From positions 33,421,101 to 33,485,100 of the forward strand of contig CP099840.1 of the NCBI GenBank assembly GCA_030062745.1: DNA of 64,000 bases, given 5' to 3'. This stretch comes from Capitulum mitella (lineage: Eukaryota; Arthropoda; Thecostraca; Pollicipedomorpha; Pollicipedidae). Shown one piece after another: positions 1 to 13,080 of the stretch. Position 1 is the stretch's first letter. Every line of letters begins with the position of its first letter. Made by a program: the position numbers and the translations under genes. The notes under the pieces are model-generated. The model did no database searches, had not been told where the DNA came from, and was given only the letters and a program-made list of their open reading frames with translations.

Positions 1-94
1 TAGATACAAAACAAATGTTTTCAAAGTAAACAATCTACGGTTATCTTCAACGGAAAGATATCTCACACAATGGTTTTATTTGTTTTTTTCTTGC

Positions 95-1285
95 AGTTTC
101 TTGAACCATATCTTCGTTTGGGAGGAGGGCCAGAAGCCCCTTCGGTTGTTTTTTTGTTCAGCATATCAAGGATTTTTGGATCAATTTCACAAAACGCGAC
201 TACTTTTCTTTCTGTGTATTGGGTCGTATTTTCATAAGTTAATTTTGTTCGGCGGCGGATTCAGGCCGCAGTTTTGGGAGACACCTCAGGCCCTTTTTGC
301 CACTGTTTATTGTAGAAGAAAACGATGGTCACAAAAATAGAGCTTTTAAGACAAAACTCAAAGCTGCAAATGAATGTAGGTGAACGCATATGTAAATAAC
401 TGGGCAGACATACTCAAATGCTTTGTTGAATTCAGACCATTCAACAAGGTCATGTTAAGGTGAAGCGTCAAAATTTGGTTCTATGCATAGCTTTTTGGGT
501 CATTTTCTGGATTGAAAAATCCGGAATGTAGGCAGCTTAGGACGGTCATTTCTAAATGTGTTTCACGTGCCAGGTCGATATCAGGTCACTCGCGGAGGTA
601 TGACCTAAAATGTCCGCTGGCCTACTCAGTATCATGACGGTCATAACCAAGACATTTAGACGTCTAGCAGTTGAAATGTTCGGAATTATTTTCAAACACC
701 ATGGAATGAACCTAAGGCCATTTCATGTGACTATGGGGCATTTGGGTTAATCTGAGGTCAAAGAGCATAACATGACCAGATGAAAACGCAAACACAAGTT
801 TCACTTTTCCACACCCCTGTCACCGCCTATGCCGACATATGCCAACATTGCGATATAGATTGTACTTCTTAAGCGTAAAATGACAACTACAAAAAGCATT
901 GAACCTCTATGATAATTGGGCTTTTACAAATAATGCTTCCCATTTTCCACGTCCTGCAAAAACCTACGCATTTTGCAAAATTCTTAACCTTTGGGTCAAA
1001 GCCAAAACCTCCATCGATCAGCCCTCGAATCGAGCCAATGACATCCAAACTGGTTCGTAAATATTAGAGTTATAAAAAGTGAAAAATTCATTTCCTAAAT
1101 TTTGGGCTCTTCTTCACCCTTTACAACTTTTCTAAATCTGCTTTTATAAAAATGCAGTTGCGTCAAGGCATACCCATTAGCTTTCTCGCAATCGAATTGG
1201 ACGCGTAGCTCTTGAGGTCTGAGGCAAAGGGGCCCCCTCCCATTCGGGGATGTGTCCAAGCGTTATGGGCTTGGGAATGGGACGA
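95..1285 (-). mobile_element. Old copy of family A TTAA-type element (A3)
   Basis: This is a diverged relative of the repeat at 39331-40523, in the same orientation. Shared landmarks occur in the same order. GGCGGATTCAGG near 255 matches GGGGCGGAACCAGG near 39481. GATATCAGGTC followed by TATGACCTAAAATGT near 579-611 matches 39804-39830. CACCGCCTATGCCGACAT near 820 matches 40049. TAGCTCTTGAGGTCTGAGG near 1206 matches the subterminal TAGTTCTCGAGGTCTCGG near 40447. The G-run/C-run hairpins are reduced to short GGGGCCCCC remnants and no TTAA target site can be recognised. No coding sequence is evident. The boundaries are approximate because the ends are eroded. It appears older than the copies at 37-40 kb. 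Confidence 0.65.
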
Positions 1286-1679
1286 GTAAGGGTCCATTCA
1301 ACGCCGTCCAGGCTGTACTTTGGATTTCAATAGTCTGAACTTCGACGAGTAACAATTACTGATGGCAATAGCTGTATGTGTTTCAAAATCAGCCAATGTC
1401 ATTGGACTCAAAGATTCTCGTTTCCAGCAAAAGCACAGTGACTACGTGCAATGCAATCCCCATACACAGGCCTCTTGGCGGCCTTTTCGAAGGGAAGGTG
1501 CCGTTTAGTGAACAGGAGAATGGAGCCGACGCCTGCCAAATACAGATGGATTCAATCCGCTCAGTCAACCCTCTCTAGCAAGAGCAATCCTTAGCCCCAT
1601 CAAGGACACCGCTGGATTAGAAAGGCATGGGGCTCGTGGAGTCCCTGATGTCACGAGAGAACCTGCTGTTAGGAGCTCC

Positions 1680-2060
1680 GGTACCCGCGCCTTCTTCCTC
1701 CCGCAGCTCTCCTCTCGGCCGGCGCCCGTCGTGTTTGCCCCCCCCCCATCGGCGGGTCGCAGGTCGTGACCGGCGACCAGCCCGTCGGCGGCGGCGGCGG
1801 CATCTGACGGCCGTCAGGGGGCGCGTCGACGCCGGCCGCCGCTTTCCAGAAATCCTTGAACCCGGCAAGATGAGCGTCAGCGGGCGCGATAACACCTGAC
1901 AGTGATCCGTCGCCGGCGGCCGGCGACCGACGCGGCACGGCCGGGCTCTCCGGTCAGCCGCCGAGGGCCGGGTCCCGGCACCGGGTTCCGGCCGCGGTCC
2001 GCGCACGGGTACCGGGTACGGCTCGGAAGGACAGGCCAGGTGACAGCGGCACTCCGGCGG
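1680..2060. other. CpG-rich islet
   Basis: This block of about 380 bp is very GC- and CpG-rich, with GGC/CGG runs, a C8 tract near 1739 and flanks of ordinary composition. Frames on both strands are open simply because stop codons are rare in GC-rich DNA, so they are not evidence of coding. A pyrimidine-rich stretch ending in AG near 2153 resembles a splice acceptor, and CAGGTGACA near 2036 resembles a donor. The block could be an unmethylated promoter island, a 5' exon or a GC-rich repeat. I cannot choose between these. Confidence 0.35.
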
Positions 2061-2859
2061 TGTCAGACCATCTACTCTTCGACTGTGTCAGACCAGCTGG
2101 CAGTGGCACTCTGTATCAGATCAACTGACCGTTTGTACCTTCTTCTGCTTTAGATATGGGCATCAAAAATAGGGGTGAGGGGATCTCCTCGGTGACTTCT
2201 TCCATCCCCGTCTATGTTAAAATACACGAGTTAAATGATCAGGCATTTTTTGTGTCGCTGCTCAAAACAGAAAATACTTAGACAAGATGCATCAAAGAGA
2301 TCATATAAAATAATGACATTTACACTGGGATTAGAGCTGAGGATTCGAATTTGGACGATTCAGATGTGCAGCCGAACAATCAGATTCTGCGACTATTCTG
2401 TGGATATTTGTTTGACCACTTTTCATTAGATTGCTTGTCAAATATTTAGATGTCTACTGAGTACTCTAATCTCCGGCTGCATTTCAGTACAAATCATGAA
2501 AATGCATGTGAGCCAATTCATATATGACCAAACATGCTTTTTTCACCTTTTGTACCATTTATTGACATTTTTGATCCTAACGTTCGCATGTCTACTTCAT
2601 GTTTCTTTTCTGTTGTTCGTTTGCTAAAATGTATGCAATGTCATGACACCATTCCGGCAAGCCCCCTATGCCACATTTTCCTCACGGTATTCCGTCTATC
2701 ATATTGCACAGTGTGGCAGGTATGTGAACAATGTGACCGTCGACAATGGCAAACAGCGACTACGGATACTTCTTCCCGTGCACGTACTTATCTGAATTTG
2801 GAGCGCGGTTACGCACCATCAGCCAGTTTACAAGCGCTGGATACAAATGAGTGTGCCCT

Positions 2860-2970
2860 CATGTGCCGGGCGCCGGCCGCCGGCTGGCGGCCTGTTGAGA
2901 CGGCCATGGGAAACCCCGGTCTGCCCGCCGGCGTGAACAACGACCCATTCGGTGCCGGCAGACGCTCCAT
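2860..2970. other. Short GC-rich patch
   Basis: About 110 bp of CpG-dense sequence, rich in GCCGGC and CGGCC words, interrupts AT-richer DNA. It resembles the islets at 1.7 and 30.3 kb in composition. No reading frame with recognisable protein features crosses it. It may be an old GC-rich repeat or part of an exon; the function is unknown. Confidence 0.25.
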
Positions 2971-3109
2971 CTCGTCTTTCTATGTCTAGCTCAACGGCTG
3001 AATACATTTTTGAATATGAATGAATGCAGTGCACCGGTCCATAAGGCGTTGCACTGGGCTCTGCTCCTCGTTACCAGACAGATGTACTTATTTACTCTGT
3101 ACCCGGCGA

Positions 3110-4590
3110 CTAATGAGTCGATAACTCCCTGTGTGTTTGCGTGCCTTGAGCGCCTCCTGCTCGGCCAAATGTATTTATTTGATGGCATTGTTCACGTCTT
3201 GGCGACTGCTTTGTCATGCCTCCTGTTCCTTCGCTTACATTCAAGATGACACTGGTTGTGCTGAGGTATCCGGCTTGGTCAACACGGCTCAGATCGCGCC
3301 AGGACTCCTGACTTACGGAGCATGACCAAAATAGACGCAGTAAACCCTCTGGTGGTGGGGGACAGTACTGGCATTCATTCGCCTGCGATACTCCAAAAAC
3401 CCGCGAACACTTAAAATGTTGGAATGATGCGGTGCAAAATTCCAAATTGTAGCCAACGAAGCCAAAATATCAGTTGTCTCGTACAAACTCTGGTAAACTG
3501 GAAAGCAAGAGATGTTGTTCGGCAAGCGAGGTTCTCCTTGCCACATTAATTGATTTTCCTTTTCTGATGGACAGGGTGTCGTCAGCAATTTACGATATGT
3601 CCATCTAGATACACCATGAGCTGAATGCAATTCTGACAACTTAGGAGGCTCGCTGTTAAACTGCGTCGGCCTCAGCGCCATGACGATATGCTTCCAGTGT
3701 CTTGGAATGGATCTCGATAGCGCTAATGCTGTAGGATGATGCAAATCGTATGTAATGGCAATCTCATTTGCTGTAAGAAACATCTTGCGCTGTATGTTAT
3801 AAACACTAGCAATGTGGGCGAGGCCCTTCCAGTGTCTTGCGTCGAAAGACACCAACGTATTGCAAACTGATTTAGTTTTTCAGCCACAGTACCTGGCTAA
3901 GAATTTTGTTTGCAGTGATTACCTGCAGTATTGGCTCATCATTATTAGGCCACGCCTGCAGCATTTTCTCTTAAATATTCTACATATATTTTTGATGACA
4001 ACCTCTGGTGATCGGTTGGACTCAGATGCTTACACTTTGAGATAATGACAGGTGTAGTCTCATAACAGCCATTCACTTGCGCGTATGCTCGGATCAAGAT
4101 ACTTTTTCGCACAAGACATTTGAAACTATCTGCTTGGTATCCTACGTCCGGAACTTGCAGTCATACATATTTATACTTATTTCTCAGTGTAGCTCGCTTT
4201 TCTTTATCCTTTTTGTGTCCCCATGTGAGGCTAAACACGGCCGTCTCGAAACACTTAATGAGAGTCGCGCTGGGCTTTGGCAGTATTATCATCAAATACA
4301 CTAATTGGGAGACAGCCTCAGTCTTGACAAGGTGCACCTTACCACACGCTGCAAGAGACCAATAAGACCATTGCAATAATCTCTTTTTTTTCAGCCCAGA
4401 AATTTTATCAAGGCAATTTATCCTCTCTTTAGCCGGATTGTCATCGTTCGGAATCTTAATCCTCAGCACTTCCAGGGGTTTTTCGTCCCAATACAAGTCT
4501 AAATGACAACAGATGGGCTGCTAACTAACCGAACTTCGGCCAAACCAAAAAGGTCTGGTCTTTCCAAATCCAAATTGCCTTAATACGTCA
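3110..4590 (-). pseudogene. L1/Tx1-like LINE ORF2 remnant, C-terminal part of reverse transcriptase protein
   Basis: Read on the minus strand from about 4590 down to 3110, this is the region between the reverse transcriptase core and the C-terminal cysteine motif of an L1/Tx1-type LINE ORF2. Segment 4496-4161 has the expected order: PLEVLRIKIPNDDNPAKER, then GKVHLVKT, then FSLTWGHKKDKEKRATL. After an in-frame stop, LQVPDV follows in the position of the family motif GGLxVPD. Segment 3855-3313 carries the linker FLTANEIAITYDLHH and TYRKLL. The last segment, 3445-3110, is in another frame and has CQYC plus LFWSC at about 3373-3320, the degenerate C-terminal zinc-like motif. At least one frameshift and one stop break it. 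The endonuclease and catalytic YxDD parts are absent, so the copy is 5'-truncated and dead. Confidence 0.85.
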
Positions 4591-4746
4591 GCGAGCTAAT
4601 TGTGGCAATTGGGGTATCCCCAAGCGTTTTTTTAACTTTTGTGCATCATAATGGCCAAGGAAAATCCGCAGCAGTGGCTATGAGGTGTCTTATTCACTGT
4701 GGTACTGATCTGCACCTAAGTTTCGTTTGCCGTGCATAGCCCCACA

Positions 4747-4787
4747 AGTCATCTGACGTTTGCTCCCTGAGCAAACGTCAGATGACT
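4747..4787. repeat. Perfect 19-bp inverted repeat with 3-nt loop
   Basis: AGTCATCTGACGTTTGCTC at 4747-4765 is followed by CCT and then its exact reverse complement at 4769-4787. Such a perfect compact palindrome is not expected by chance here. It lies about 150 bp beyond the 5' side of the LINE remnant. It could be a solo foldback terminus, a recent palindromic duplication, or an assembly or polymerase artefact. It contains TGACGT, a CRE-like core, in each arm. Confidence 0.9.
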
Positions 4788-4799
4788 ACCAGACTGACT

Positions 4800-7700
4800 T
4801 CCCACTACCGGCAGAAAGATCAGGCGAGGATTAGTCCATTTGTGAATCTGGACGCTACCAGAAGGTAACGTGATTGATGTCATATATTATCACACATCAG
4901 GTATGATTAGACTGACGCCGGAAGGTATCAGCCCGGTTTCATCGTCTGATTCGCCGACGATAGGAAAATGCCTGGTCTCACAATGAGGTAACTGCCATGG
5001 GTTTTCGCACCCATGCTGATTTCTCATGCCAAAAAATGTATTGCTTTAACAAGGATATAGGGGAAACATGTTGGTCCGAAAACCAACCCGGAGCTGCAAC
5101 ACTGCAAATTTTACATTGCTACCGTTGGCTCATGAAATTCCAGCAGTCTTCACAAATACGTGGATGTGTCTTAACACGCCATATGAAGCATGATCTTGAA
5201 CACGTTTATCATCCTTGTTTGAACTGAAGCAATAAACAGTATACATAAACGGTCCCAAAAATGACACTTTGCTACCAATGCCGTAAATAATTTACTATGG
5301 TCATCACAAGCAGTACGGAAGGTGGGACGGAATGCAGTCCTTGTAATGTTGTCCGTGAATATGGTGGCGCGGAGCAACAAAGGAGATTCATACCAGTTTC
5401 AGGGTTTGGGTAAACCGGGGACTTAATTCCCGTGCTTAATTCGATTTCTTCTCATTCCAGTTACTCCGAAGCACCTCCATCTTAGGGCATGACGGACATC
5501 CTGTCTTAAGGGCAATCGTCAGGTCCATCGAAAGGGCCTGACGATTTTTGTCGCTATTTGCACAGTATGGTTATATGCTTACTGATATCCTCCACTCATG
5601 ACCCAATCAGCGCGCCCGCTGGCGCTGACGCCATGCCCCTCACCTGCCTCACATCGGCCGTCCGCGCCTGCCCGACGCTCGGCGTCGGCCGCAGCTGTAA
5701 AAGTTTTGCAACTTCGTCATGCAGTTCTAAACCAGTAGGATGTTTACCTACTGCACAGTCGTACAGCTGGATATGAAACGGCAGTTCATCTTCAAAAGAC
5801 TCAAAAACTCAATCCGTGTATTCAAATGGGTCCAATGGAATATTTTAATAAAACGAGCATATCCGAATTCTCAGCTCCCGCTGGGATGTTTGGGTGTCGT
5901 TTAACAGCTTGCTCCTGTATGCCAGGTGGGGAAAAGACAGCTGAATTAAAGGGCAGTCAGCAGGGCATATACCTCAGAACGATAATGACATGGTGCCAAT
6001 CGAATGTGCCAGAGATGCTCAATACGCTTTAGATATCGGTAGATATCTGACGAAGCTGCAAGATAGACAGTAGGACCGTCAGGACAGTAGCATCTTTCGT
6101 TCTCTAAATCCAGCCCTTGTTATGCGCCCGATTGTTTTGCGCATTTTTATGGGAACAACAACAATGTCGTGGAATCAATGCATACTGCTTATATTTCGAA
6201 GTCCCCGATTCGAATATTTAACTGAACGATCGAGTGCAGTGGTCATTTGTTATGGGTGTCAAGGGTGGAACATTATCCAGACATTTTTCATCCAGACGTC
6301 TGCCGAATATTTGAACGGCAGCCAAAGATTTAAAGCTGGATTTGTCAACAGGAGCTAAAGAGTTGCGGCGGCGACGCAGCAGTCTGCAGGTGACGTCACA
6401 AAGGTTTCATCACAAAGGGTCTATTCACGAAGGTCACCATGTCTTTCTCACGGCATTGTGGATTGGTCTAATGACGAGCGAGGCCGTAAACTGAATGGTT
6501 GGGCCCGGTTAACATCACGTCCGTTTTCGGTTTTACGGCCGTCAACTGCAGGGTGTCAAACGGGCGCACAACTGGGCACTAAGAGGTCGAAATTTCACCG
6601 ACTCCCTGACGGGTGTGAAAATTCATTTGTAGCTCACAAGGCCCATTGGTTGTAACCCATGCTCAGGTGTGTTTTAATAGAAAAAATAATGTCTGAAAAC
6701 GATCGCCTTATAGCAAGTATGGATAACGAATATTTGATGTCGTTTTAATTGCCGGTTAACAGATCCCATGCGCTAGAAGACTATGTCGCCGTTTAGTGCT
6801 AATATTCCGTGTTGAATTTGAATGTATGTTTGTCGAGAAGGCCCTGATGTATCTTATGTTTTCAATTGGATGGCCTCTGCAAAATGCAGTAAAACTTCGC
6901 ACATTATAAGGAAACGGCTCCACCAGCAAATTATCCAATGCCGGAGACTTGTCAACACTATGAACCGTTTAGGGATCACCATCAGCTATGTTTAGCACTT
7001 CAGTGATATGTTTTGATGCAAAAATATTACGTGTTTTCTGGCATATTACATAAGGATTCACAACTTAACCTACACCCGGCTGGCAGATGGTGTCAAGCAC
7101 ACCCGGCTGGGGGCTGTTGACAACCGCCTTCTAACCCACGAACGGTTAGCCACAAGATAAAAATAAGCACGCCTTTTGAAAGCTCGTGACAAGAAGTGCT
7201 CGAAACAGCACCACTTGTGTGTGTGTTTTTAATGGATATGTAAGCATTTTATGCCTTGCATCTGCTCTTTGGCGACTTTCGCAGTATGCAGGGAAGCGAT
7301 TTGTTCATCGGCAACCATTGATCATGGGACAAAAACAAAGGCATCATTCGAAAGTAAGCAGTCCGCACATGGACGTCGGTATGTAGTTATTTCCATTTCT
7401 TTCATTATCTATGCAGCAGTGACAAGTTAAGCATGCGCTAATTCCCGCTGCTCAGCGCAGGCGCCAGCGCTGGTCGGGCGCAATGAGCAGGAACTAATGT
7501 TGGCGTCCTCAGGTCATCAGAGCCATCGCAGCCAACAGACATGTGCTGATGACAACTGCATTCATGCCTTCGGCAATGGTACGCATTACCTCGTCGCTAA
7601 AGAGTCAGGGTTGTCTCAGGTCACTGTGGTCTGCAACCCAGGCCGTAAGAGGTCATCTTTTTGTCCTAGTATTGATGTAGGAAACTAATTTCTTTAATGT

Positions 7701-8965
7701 TTCTCTTTTTAAGTATCCTTGTTTATTTAACACTACTCATGGCTGAATTCCCTGAACATGTGCATAATAAACATAACGGTCATTCAGAATCTGACGGAAG
7801 GTCGATGACCTGAGCACGACACTTGTCATTTTATTGCGTATTTGTATTTTCCATCTTTGCACGCCCAGAAAGCGCGAAAACATCCCTCATTTTCGTGAAA
7901 AATATGGTTATTGGTCGTGAAATTCCCCCAAAAAATCTGAAATAGCAGATGCATGGCACTTGGCAAAATGCCTAAGTCTGGAAAGTGCTATTCTGATATC
8001 TTGTTTTCCAAAAAAGTTACGCGAATTCATGTTTTCTGGCATTGAATCACTTGATCTGACGCAGGTCAGAGGCCTGACGTGAATTGAGGTATGACGTTAT
8101 ACACAAGATGCAAAAAGGACTAAGGAAAAGATACCCAAAATTGTGTGGCGCTACGTTTACCTGTTCTCCCGTATTGTTCGAAAAACCCAGGGGGAGGGAG
8201 AACTGTCAACTGTCAACAGTCAACCACCCGGGCACCAGTTGCTGGAAATGGAAAGCATCGGGATTGTTTCTGCAGTCATCTGACGGCCAGAAAAATCGAA
8301 TCAAAGCCGACTTTTCCACGTCATAAGCTACCGGTACACCTCGCGCATGTAAAAAACGGGCCTGAGACATGACCGTAAGGCGAGCGACGGGCGCAGTGAG
8401 TACCGGCTTACTTCGGCTGATTCAGGAGAAAATCAATTGAGCTACCGTCCCGAACCGAGCAGACCCGGCCATGACGGTTTTGGTACAGAGATAAGATTGC
8501 AACCACTGGTAATCGAAATATGAAGTTTATACCAGAAGACTGCTGGATGTTTTGTATTTGCTTTTGCATTCACATTGCGTAAGCACGCAATCTTTTTTCC
8601 CTACAAAACTTTCAGGGGTGGTCTTTTTGCCCTTTTCTGTGGATGTTTTTTCAGCCTCTCAGTAATGACAACCAAGGCCCTACATATAATGACAACGGAC
8701 ATTGGCATGTGTGTGCGTGATATTTAAACATTTTAAGTTGCAATTTGCGGCATACATCAAGGGAAAACAAACGTTTCAAAGCCTTCAAACGGAGTGAGCA
8801 AGTGAAGGGAGTGAACGCAATTATACAATAGGTGAAAACCAGAGTTCTGGATGCTTCCTTCTTGTTTGCTCGCCTGGAAGTAATTCACAGGTAATTCCTG
8901 AATTACGCCTCTTTGATGGTCGCAATAATCTTGCTACAAGGGGAAATATCCAGCAAGTGCTGAGG
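4800..8965. other. No recognisable gene
   Basis: I see no supported coding sequence in this stretch. It includes a small CpG-rich patch near 5605-5695, whose GCGCGCCCGCTGGCGC core is self-complementary. A near-duplicate CACCCGGCTGG pair lies at about 7075 and 7101. A short AACTGTCAACTGTCAACAGTCAACC tract lies near 8201-8225. Reading frames are all short and show no domain features. Confidence 0.5.
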
Positions 8966-8967
8966 AA

Positions 8968-9051
8968 TTCAAGTCCTTTTGAGTCCGTTAATTATCTCTT
9001 GCCGTTTCGGAAAGTGGCAAGAGATAATGAACATACTCAAAAGAAGATTAC
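8968..9051. repeat. Imperfect inverted repeat (about 32-bp arms)
   Basis: ATTATCTCTTGCC at 8991-9003 is exactly inverted at 9016-9028. The outer parts (CCTTTTGAGT..GTTA on the left; the reverse complement of TTACAT-like sequence with ACTCAAAAG on the right) are also mostly complementary, giving arms of roughly 32 bp around a 12-nt loop. It sits immediately upstream of the dinucleotide microsatellite and may be a foldback element end or a hairpin from an old transposon. Confidence 0.75.
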
Positions 9052-9080
9052 AAATACCTTATTCAGCGATCTTTGATAAG

Positions 9081-9126
9081 ACACACAAACACACACACAG
9101 ACACACACGCACGCACACACACGCAC

Positions 9127-9206
<80 letters not shown>
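9081..9206. repeat. Compound (AC)n/(TA)n microsatellite
   Basis: An interrupted AC/CA tract at about 9081-9126 passes directly into an alternating AT tract of about 80 bp, to 9206. This is simple-sequence DNA. The tyrosine/isoleucine-rich frame on the minus strand here is an artefact of the repeat. Confidence 0.97.
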
Positions 9207-12200
9207 TGCATGTGAGAATAATACCTAGATAGCATTCCACTTGTGTGACGTCGGCGGGATGTTAACCATTTCCACCAACAGATGATTAAGCAGCCTAGGT
9301 GGCGCAGGTCCGGGGGCTTCGAGTGGCCCAGTAAACTTATGAAATGGGCATATATCTCTCTGATTTCTTGCCACGCTGTGGTAAGCGAAATGTTTTACAT
9401 TAAAGCTCTTTACCTTGTACTTTGAACTAAACGTTGTTCAAAAATGAACATTTTGCCACATATGTTACGAATTGCAACTAGCAGACAATAATAGATGGTG
9501 ACGTAGCATGATCAGTACAATTTCTAGCAACTCGGCCGCTTATAAATGCACTGTCGGGCAACATCGTGATCAACGGCTTCATATTCTTTGAGGATTCATT
9601 ACCCGGTAATCAACTGGTCACGACCAGTGCTTCCTCTCGTACTATGCAACACTGAAAAATCAGGACTAGTGATATCAATGAAATATGCCATTCAAACTAA
9701 ACCCCAAAAAACTGGAAGATCATTCCTCCCACACTAGTCAGACGAGGTCTGAATCACGTTCTACGACCTGGTACAATTTACCGTACCTTGAGCAAGAACC
9801 ATGATAAGAGTAATGTTATAACTGTTTAACGATATTAATTTCGAGTTCCACCTCAACTCGTAAATTAGTCTGGGTTATAACCGTGTTTGTTTTCCAAGAA
9901 GACGTCGCGTCTCTGAAAAAACATGGGTGTACCTGGTAAACATGACGCAACTTAAATTGCTCTTTTCTGGCGTTTCACGTGAAAGACAATCGAAGAATCA
10001 TCCATGCATGAAGCCATTTCATTGTCTACTGAATATGCGGAATGTCGTCAGTTGCAGTGGTGTGCCCAATATCCGCCCTCTGTTCATTTATTTCTAAGGA
10101 TTTAGGCAGGGAAGGGGCGTCAGGCCGTACTTCCCTTAGTACACCCCAGATATGTTTCATCTTGTCATTCCGACACGAAATATGTCACAGCTTTCTTGAG
10201 ACGGCCGGAGACGCTTTGATGCCACGAGACTGTCCACAGAACTACCCCACAAAGGCAAACACTGCTATCAAAGGAAGACCTGTAAGGACGACATAAAGAC
10301 AGGCGACAGACAAAGGAACTTGTCATAGTTTGTATTGCAATGATCTGCCTTTTGCAAGTATGTAAACGTAGACTTAGAGTTGGGCGGTGTTCCATTTTTC
10401 GCCAAATTCGTTCCTTCAGCGCAGAAAGATAAACCAAGAATAATTTGTACCTTTCAATGTTATTTCATTGCTTAGCAATACAAACTGGAGAATGCTACTG
10501 GCAGTACCTCGCCTGTTCTTCTGATAAACGGGTGGATAAAAAAGAACCAGAGTACTCATTACACTTTGGTCGCCACCTGGCGCCGAACTAGGATCCATCT
10601 GTAGGCAAAGTTCTCACGCCATCCACAGCCATGGTTTATGTGAGTCCTGAGAGAGCCTGCGCGCCATCTACAAGACCCGTAGAGCCGCCATCTATGCAGC
10701 TGATACCAACGCCGCGTCTAGGCAGACATCGAACATCAGTGTCGCGGCTCTCCGAGGTCGTGGCGTCTAGGTCAGCCTAACCACGAGCACCGTTCTGTGA
10801 ACAGAACTGGTGGCCAGTTACGCGTGCATGAATAATCATACTTTGTCTTTTTTTGCTATTTGTCTCGAAAATTTACCGTTGTCTCACCGGCGGAGGCTAA
10901 AACCCGGATTTAGGAAAAGCAGCATTTGCTAGACAAAGCCAGAAGACACGAGCACCTCTTGTTGCAACCAGCACTCACAAGACGAAATCTAGAAATAACT
11001 CAGACCTGTATCTGCAGCTAGTACTTCCTGCTCAAAACCAGTTTTACGTTTGGTCGGGTGAGGAAACTCGAAATCCATTTTCCAGAAGTTTCGAAAAGCT
11101 TCACTGAAGAGACTAGCCCCAGCTGAAATTGTTCAGGTGATAGTGAAAAACATTCTTTAGTACTGAAACCAGCCAGAACTAGTCCTCGCTGCAGTTTGTG
11201 TGCCATTCCATTTTAATGAGAACTATGACGCATTGTTCGAGCAAAGCAGCATGTTCGAATGTTCGCAGCGCGCGGGCTTTCTGACGGACAAGTTTGTACT
11301 AAAGTTTAAAAGAAAAACAACTGCATGATATTGGTTTTGGACGAATCCAATTTTGGAAAGTTATTTTATGCTTTGACAGAGATCAAAATTTCAGTCAGAA
11401 TTACCTTTCCCCATAGGAACTCGTTCGAACTTATTTCATCAAACATCAGAAGTTGAGAATTTTTCCAAAATTCAGGAAAGATACATTTTTGTATTATCTA
11501 AACATTCAAACGGAAACCTACTTTTGACTGAAAACACTATTTGTAGTTCGATGCAATTTTATTATTTAGCATTTACCTGCAAATACAAGAGTAACTAATT
11601 CGACAGTAATTCGACTCAATAAAACAACAGTCACTCAGCGAAAGGTTGTTTCTTGTTTCTATGTGTGTCTTCCAGTTTCGTCTAGTGGATACTACCTTTC
11701 TGTCGATTCCGTTTTTTTATTGAAACACATCAAAATCAAATGGGAATTGCTTGTCTGGTCTGCGGTGTTCGCATTGGTCTCGGAAGCGGCACAATGCGAC
11801 GGCCCGAAAATTTGCATGCACACATCGCGACGTCCGGAGATGGTTTTCCATCCGGTTCCAGAGAACCAAATTTACTACTGACGCAGCAGCACCTTCAACG
11901 AGCGTCAGGAATAAAAATTGCCCCCACAGATGTGTCGCGATAAACGCGTGCGAGTATGGAAATCAGTTCAAATTACAAAAGTTCAGGAAATACACGGGCA
12001 TTTCTTGCTGGATTTCTTCATCACAAATGCAGAGTTCTTCTTGCAGTTTGCTGGTACTGTATCGCAGGAGTATGATCATATGGACAACCGTTTCTTAATT
12101 TCAGCTGACTGGCACTCACCACGGTTCATTGCACCTCTCCCTAGGATCCATCTCAAGCGAATGCGTCGCAATCGGACGCGAACCGGAATTGGAGCGGAAT

Positions 12201-13080
12201 ATGTTGTCCTGAAACGGGACTTATTTGGTAAGGTGCAGGGAAACGACTTCTTATTAGAAATAGCATGGTGACGCATGTTGCGCCCAGTGAGTGAAGTGAG
12301 CGAGGTCTCGGAGAAATATACTGGCCGAAGCCGGGTGTTTTCCGCCAGTATCCAATAATGTTTGTAGCCGTTACAAACGTAGTCGTTACAAGCCGTTACC
12401 AACCCAATTGTTTGTAACCGGACCGGCAGTGTCTAAGTTTCTGTGAGTAAAATGGCATCAATGACAAACAGTCTGATATCATCCGCAGACAAACGACATA
12501 CCATTGTGCATATGCATCCTTTTCAGTTTGCGTTATCCTTGAAACCCGTTTAAACGTAATAGCTACCTGTCAGAAAGATTGATCTATGCTTTGAGACTCC
12601 AAATTGTTACGATACCAAAGCTGGCCTTAAATAGCTTTCAGGCATGGCTTGCGCGCCAGCGTTTTGCTCACCAAAGCAGTTTACCTACGAGAAACTCATA
12701 AGAAATGCCATTAATTCTAGGCACATTGCAACGTCAGTGATATGTGACCCTTTGCAAGTCCAGGACGATTTGTTAGTTTTTCCGTTACTGATGGTTGTGG
12801 AATATTGTTTTTTTGTATTGGTTCATTTTCTTGACTTTTCTTGACACACATATTTCTCTACCTTGCTAGCAGTACTGATGCGACAGAGTAACTAGCTTTC
12901 ACGTTTTGTAATTGTACACCAAAATCATTGTAGGTCTGAAGTGAGGGCTTGATTATGGGCCACTGTTTACATGTGCCACTATGTGTGATTACATTAATTT
13001 TCGTGGCAAGATATCGCAAAATGATGACAAATAGCACTATTATTAGTGTCTTTGTTAGCGTCAAGAAGACGTGCATTCAG
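9207..13080. other. No recognisable gene
   Basis: The stretch has ordinary composition and I can support no gene in it. Near 10650-10700 the phrase GCCATCTA occurs twice in close succession, as often seen in repeat ends. Around 12150-12270 a short frame is open on both strands but has no recognisable domain. Nothing links these into a gene. Confidence 0.45.

Noticed and set aside
9600..9800. Resemblance to reverse-complement large-subunit rRNA (TTCCTCTCGTACTA at 9631-9644)
   Set aside because: The 14-base match is striking, but the flanking sequence does not follow rRNA beyond a few words. Not enough for an rRNA fragment; a direct alignment to 28S and mitochondrial 16S would settle it.
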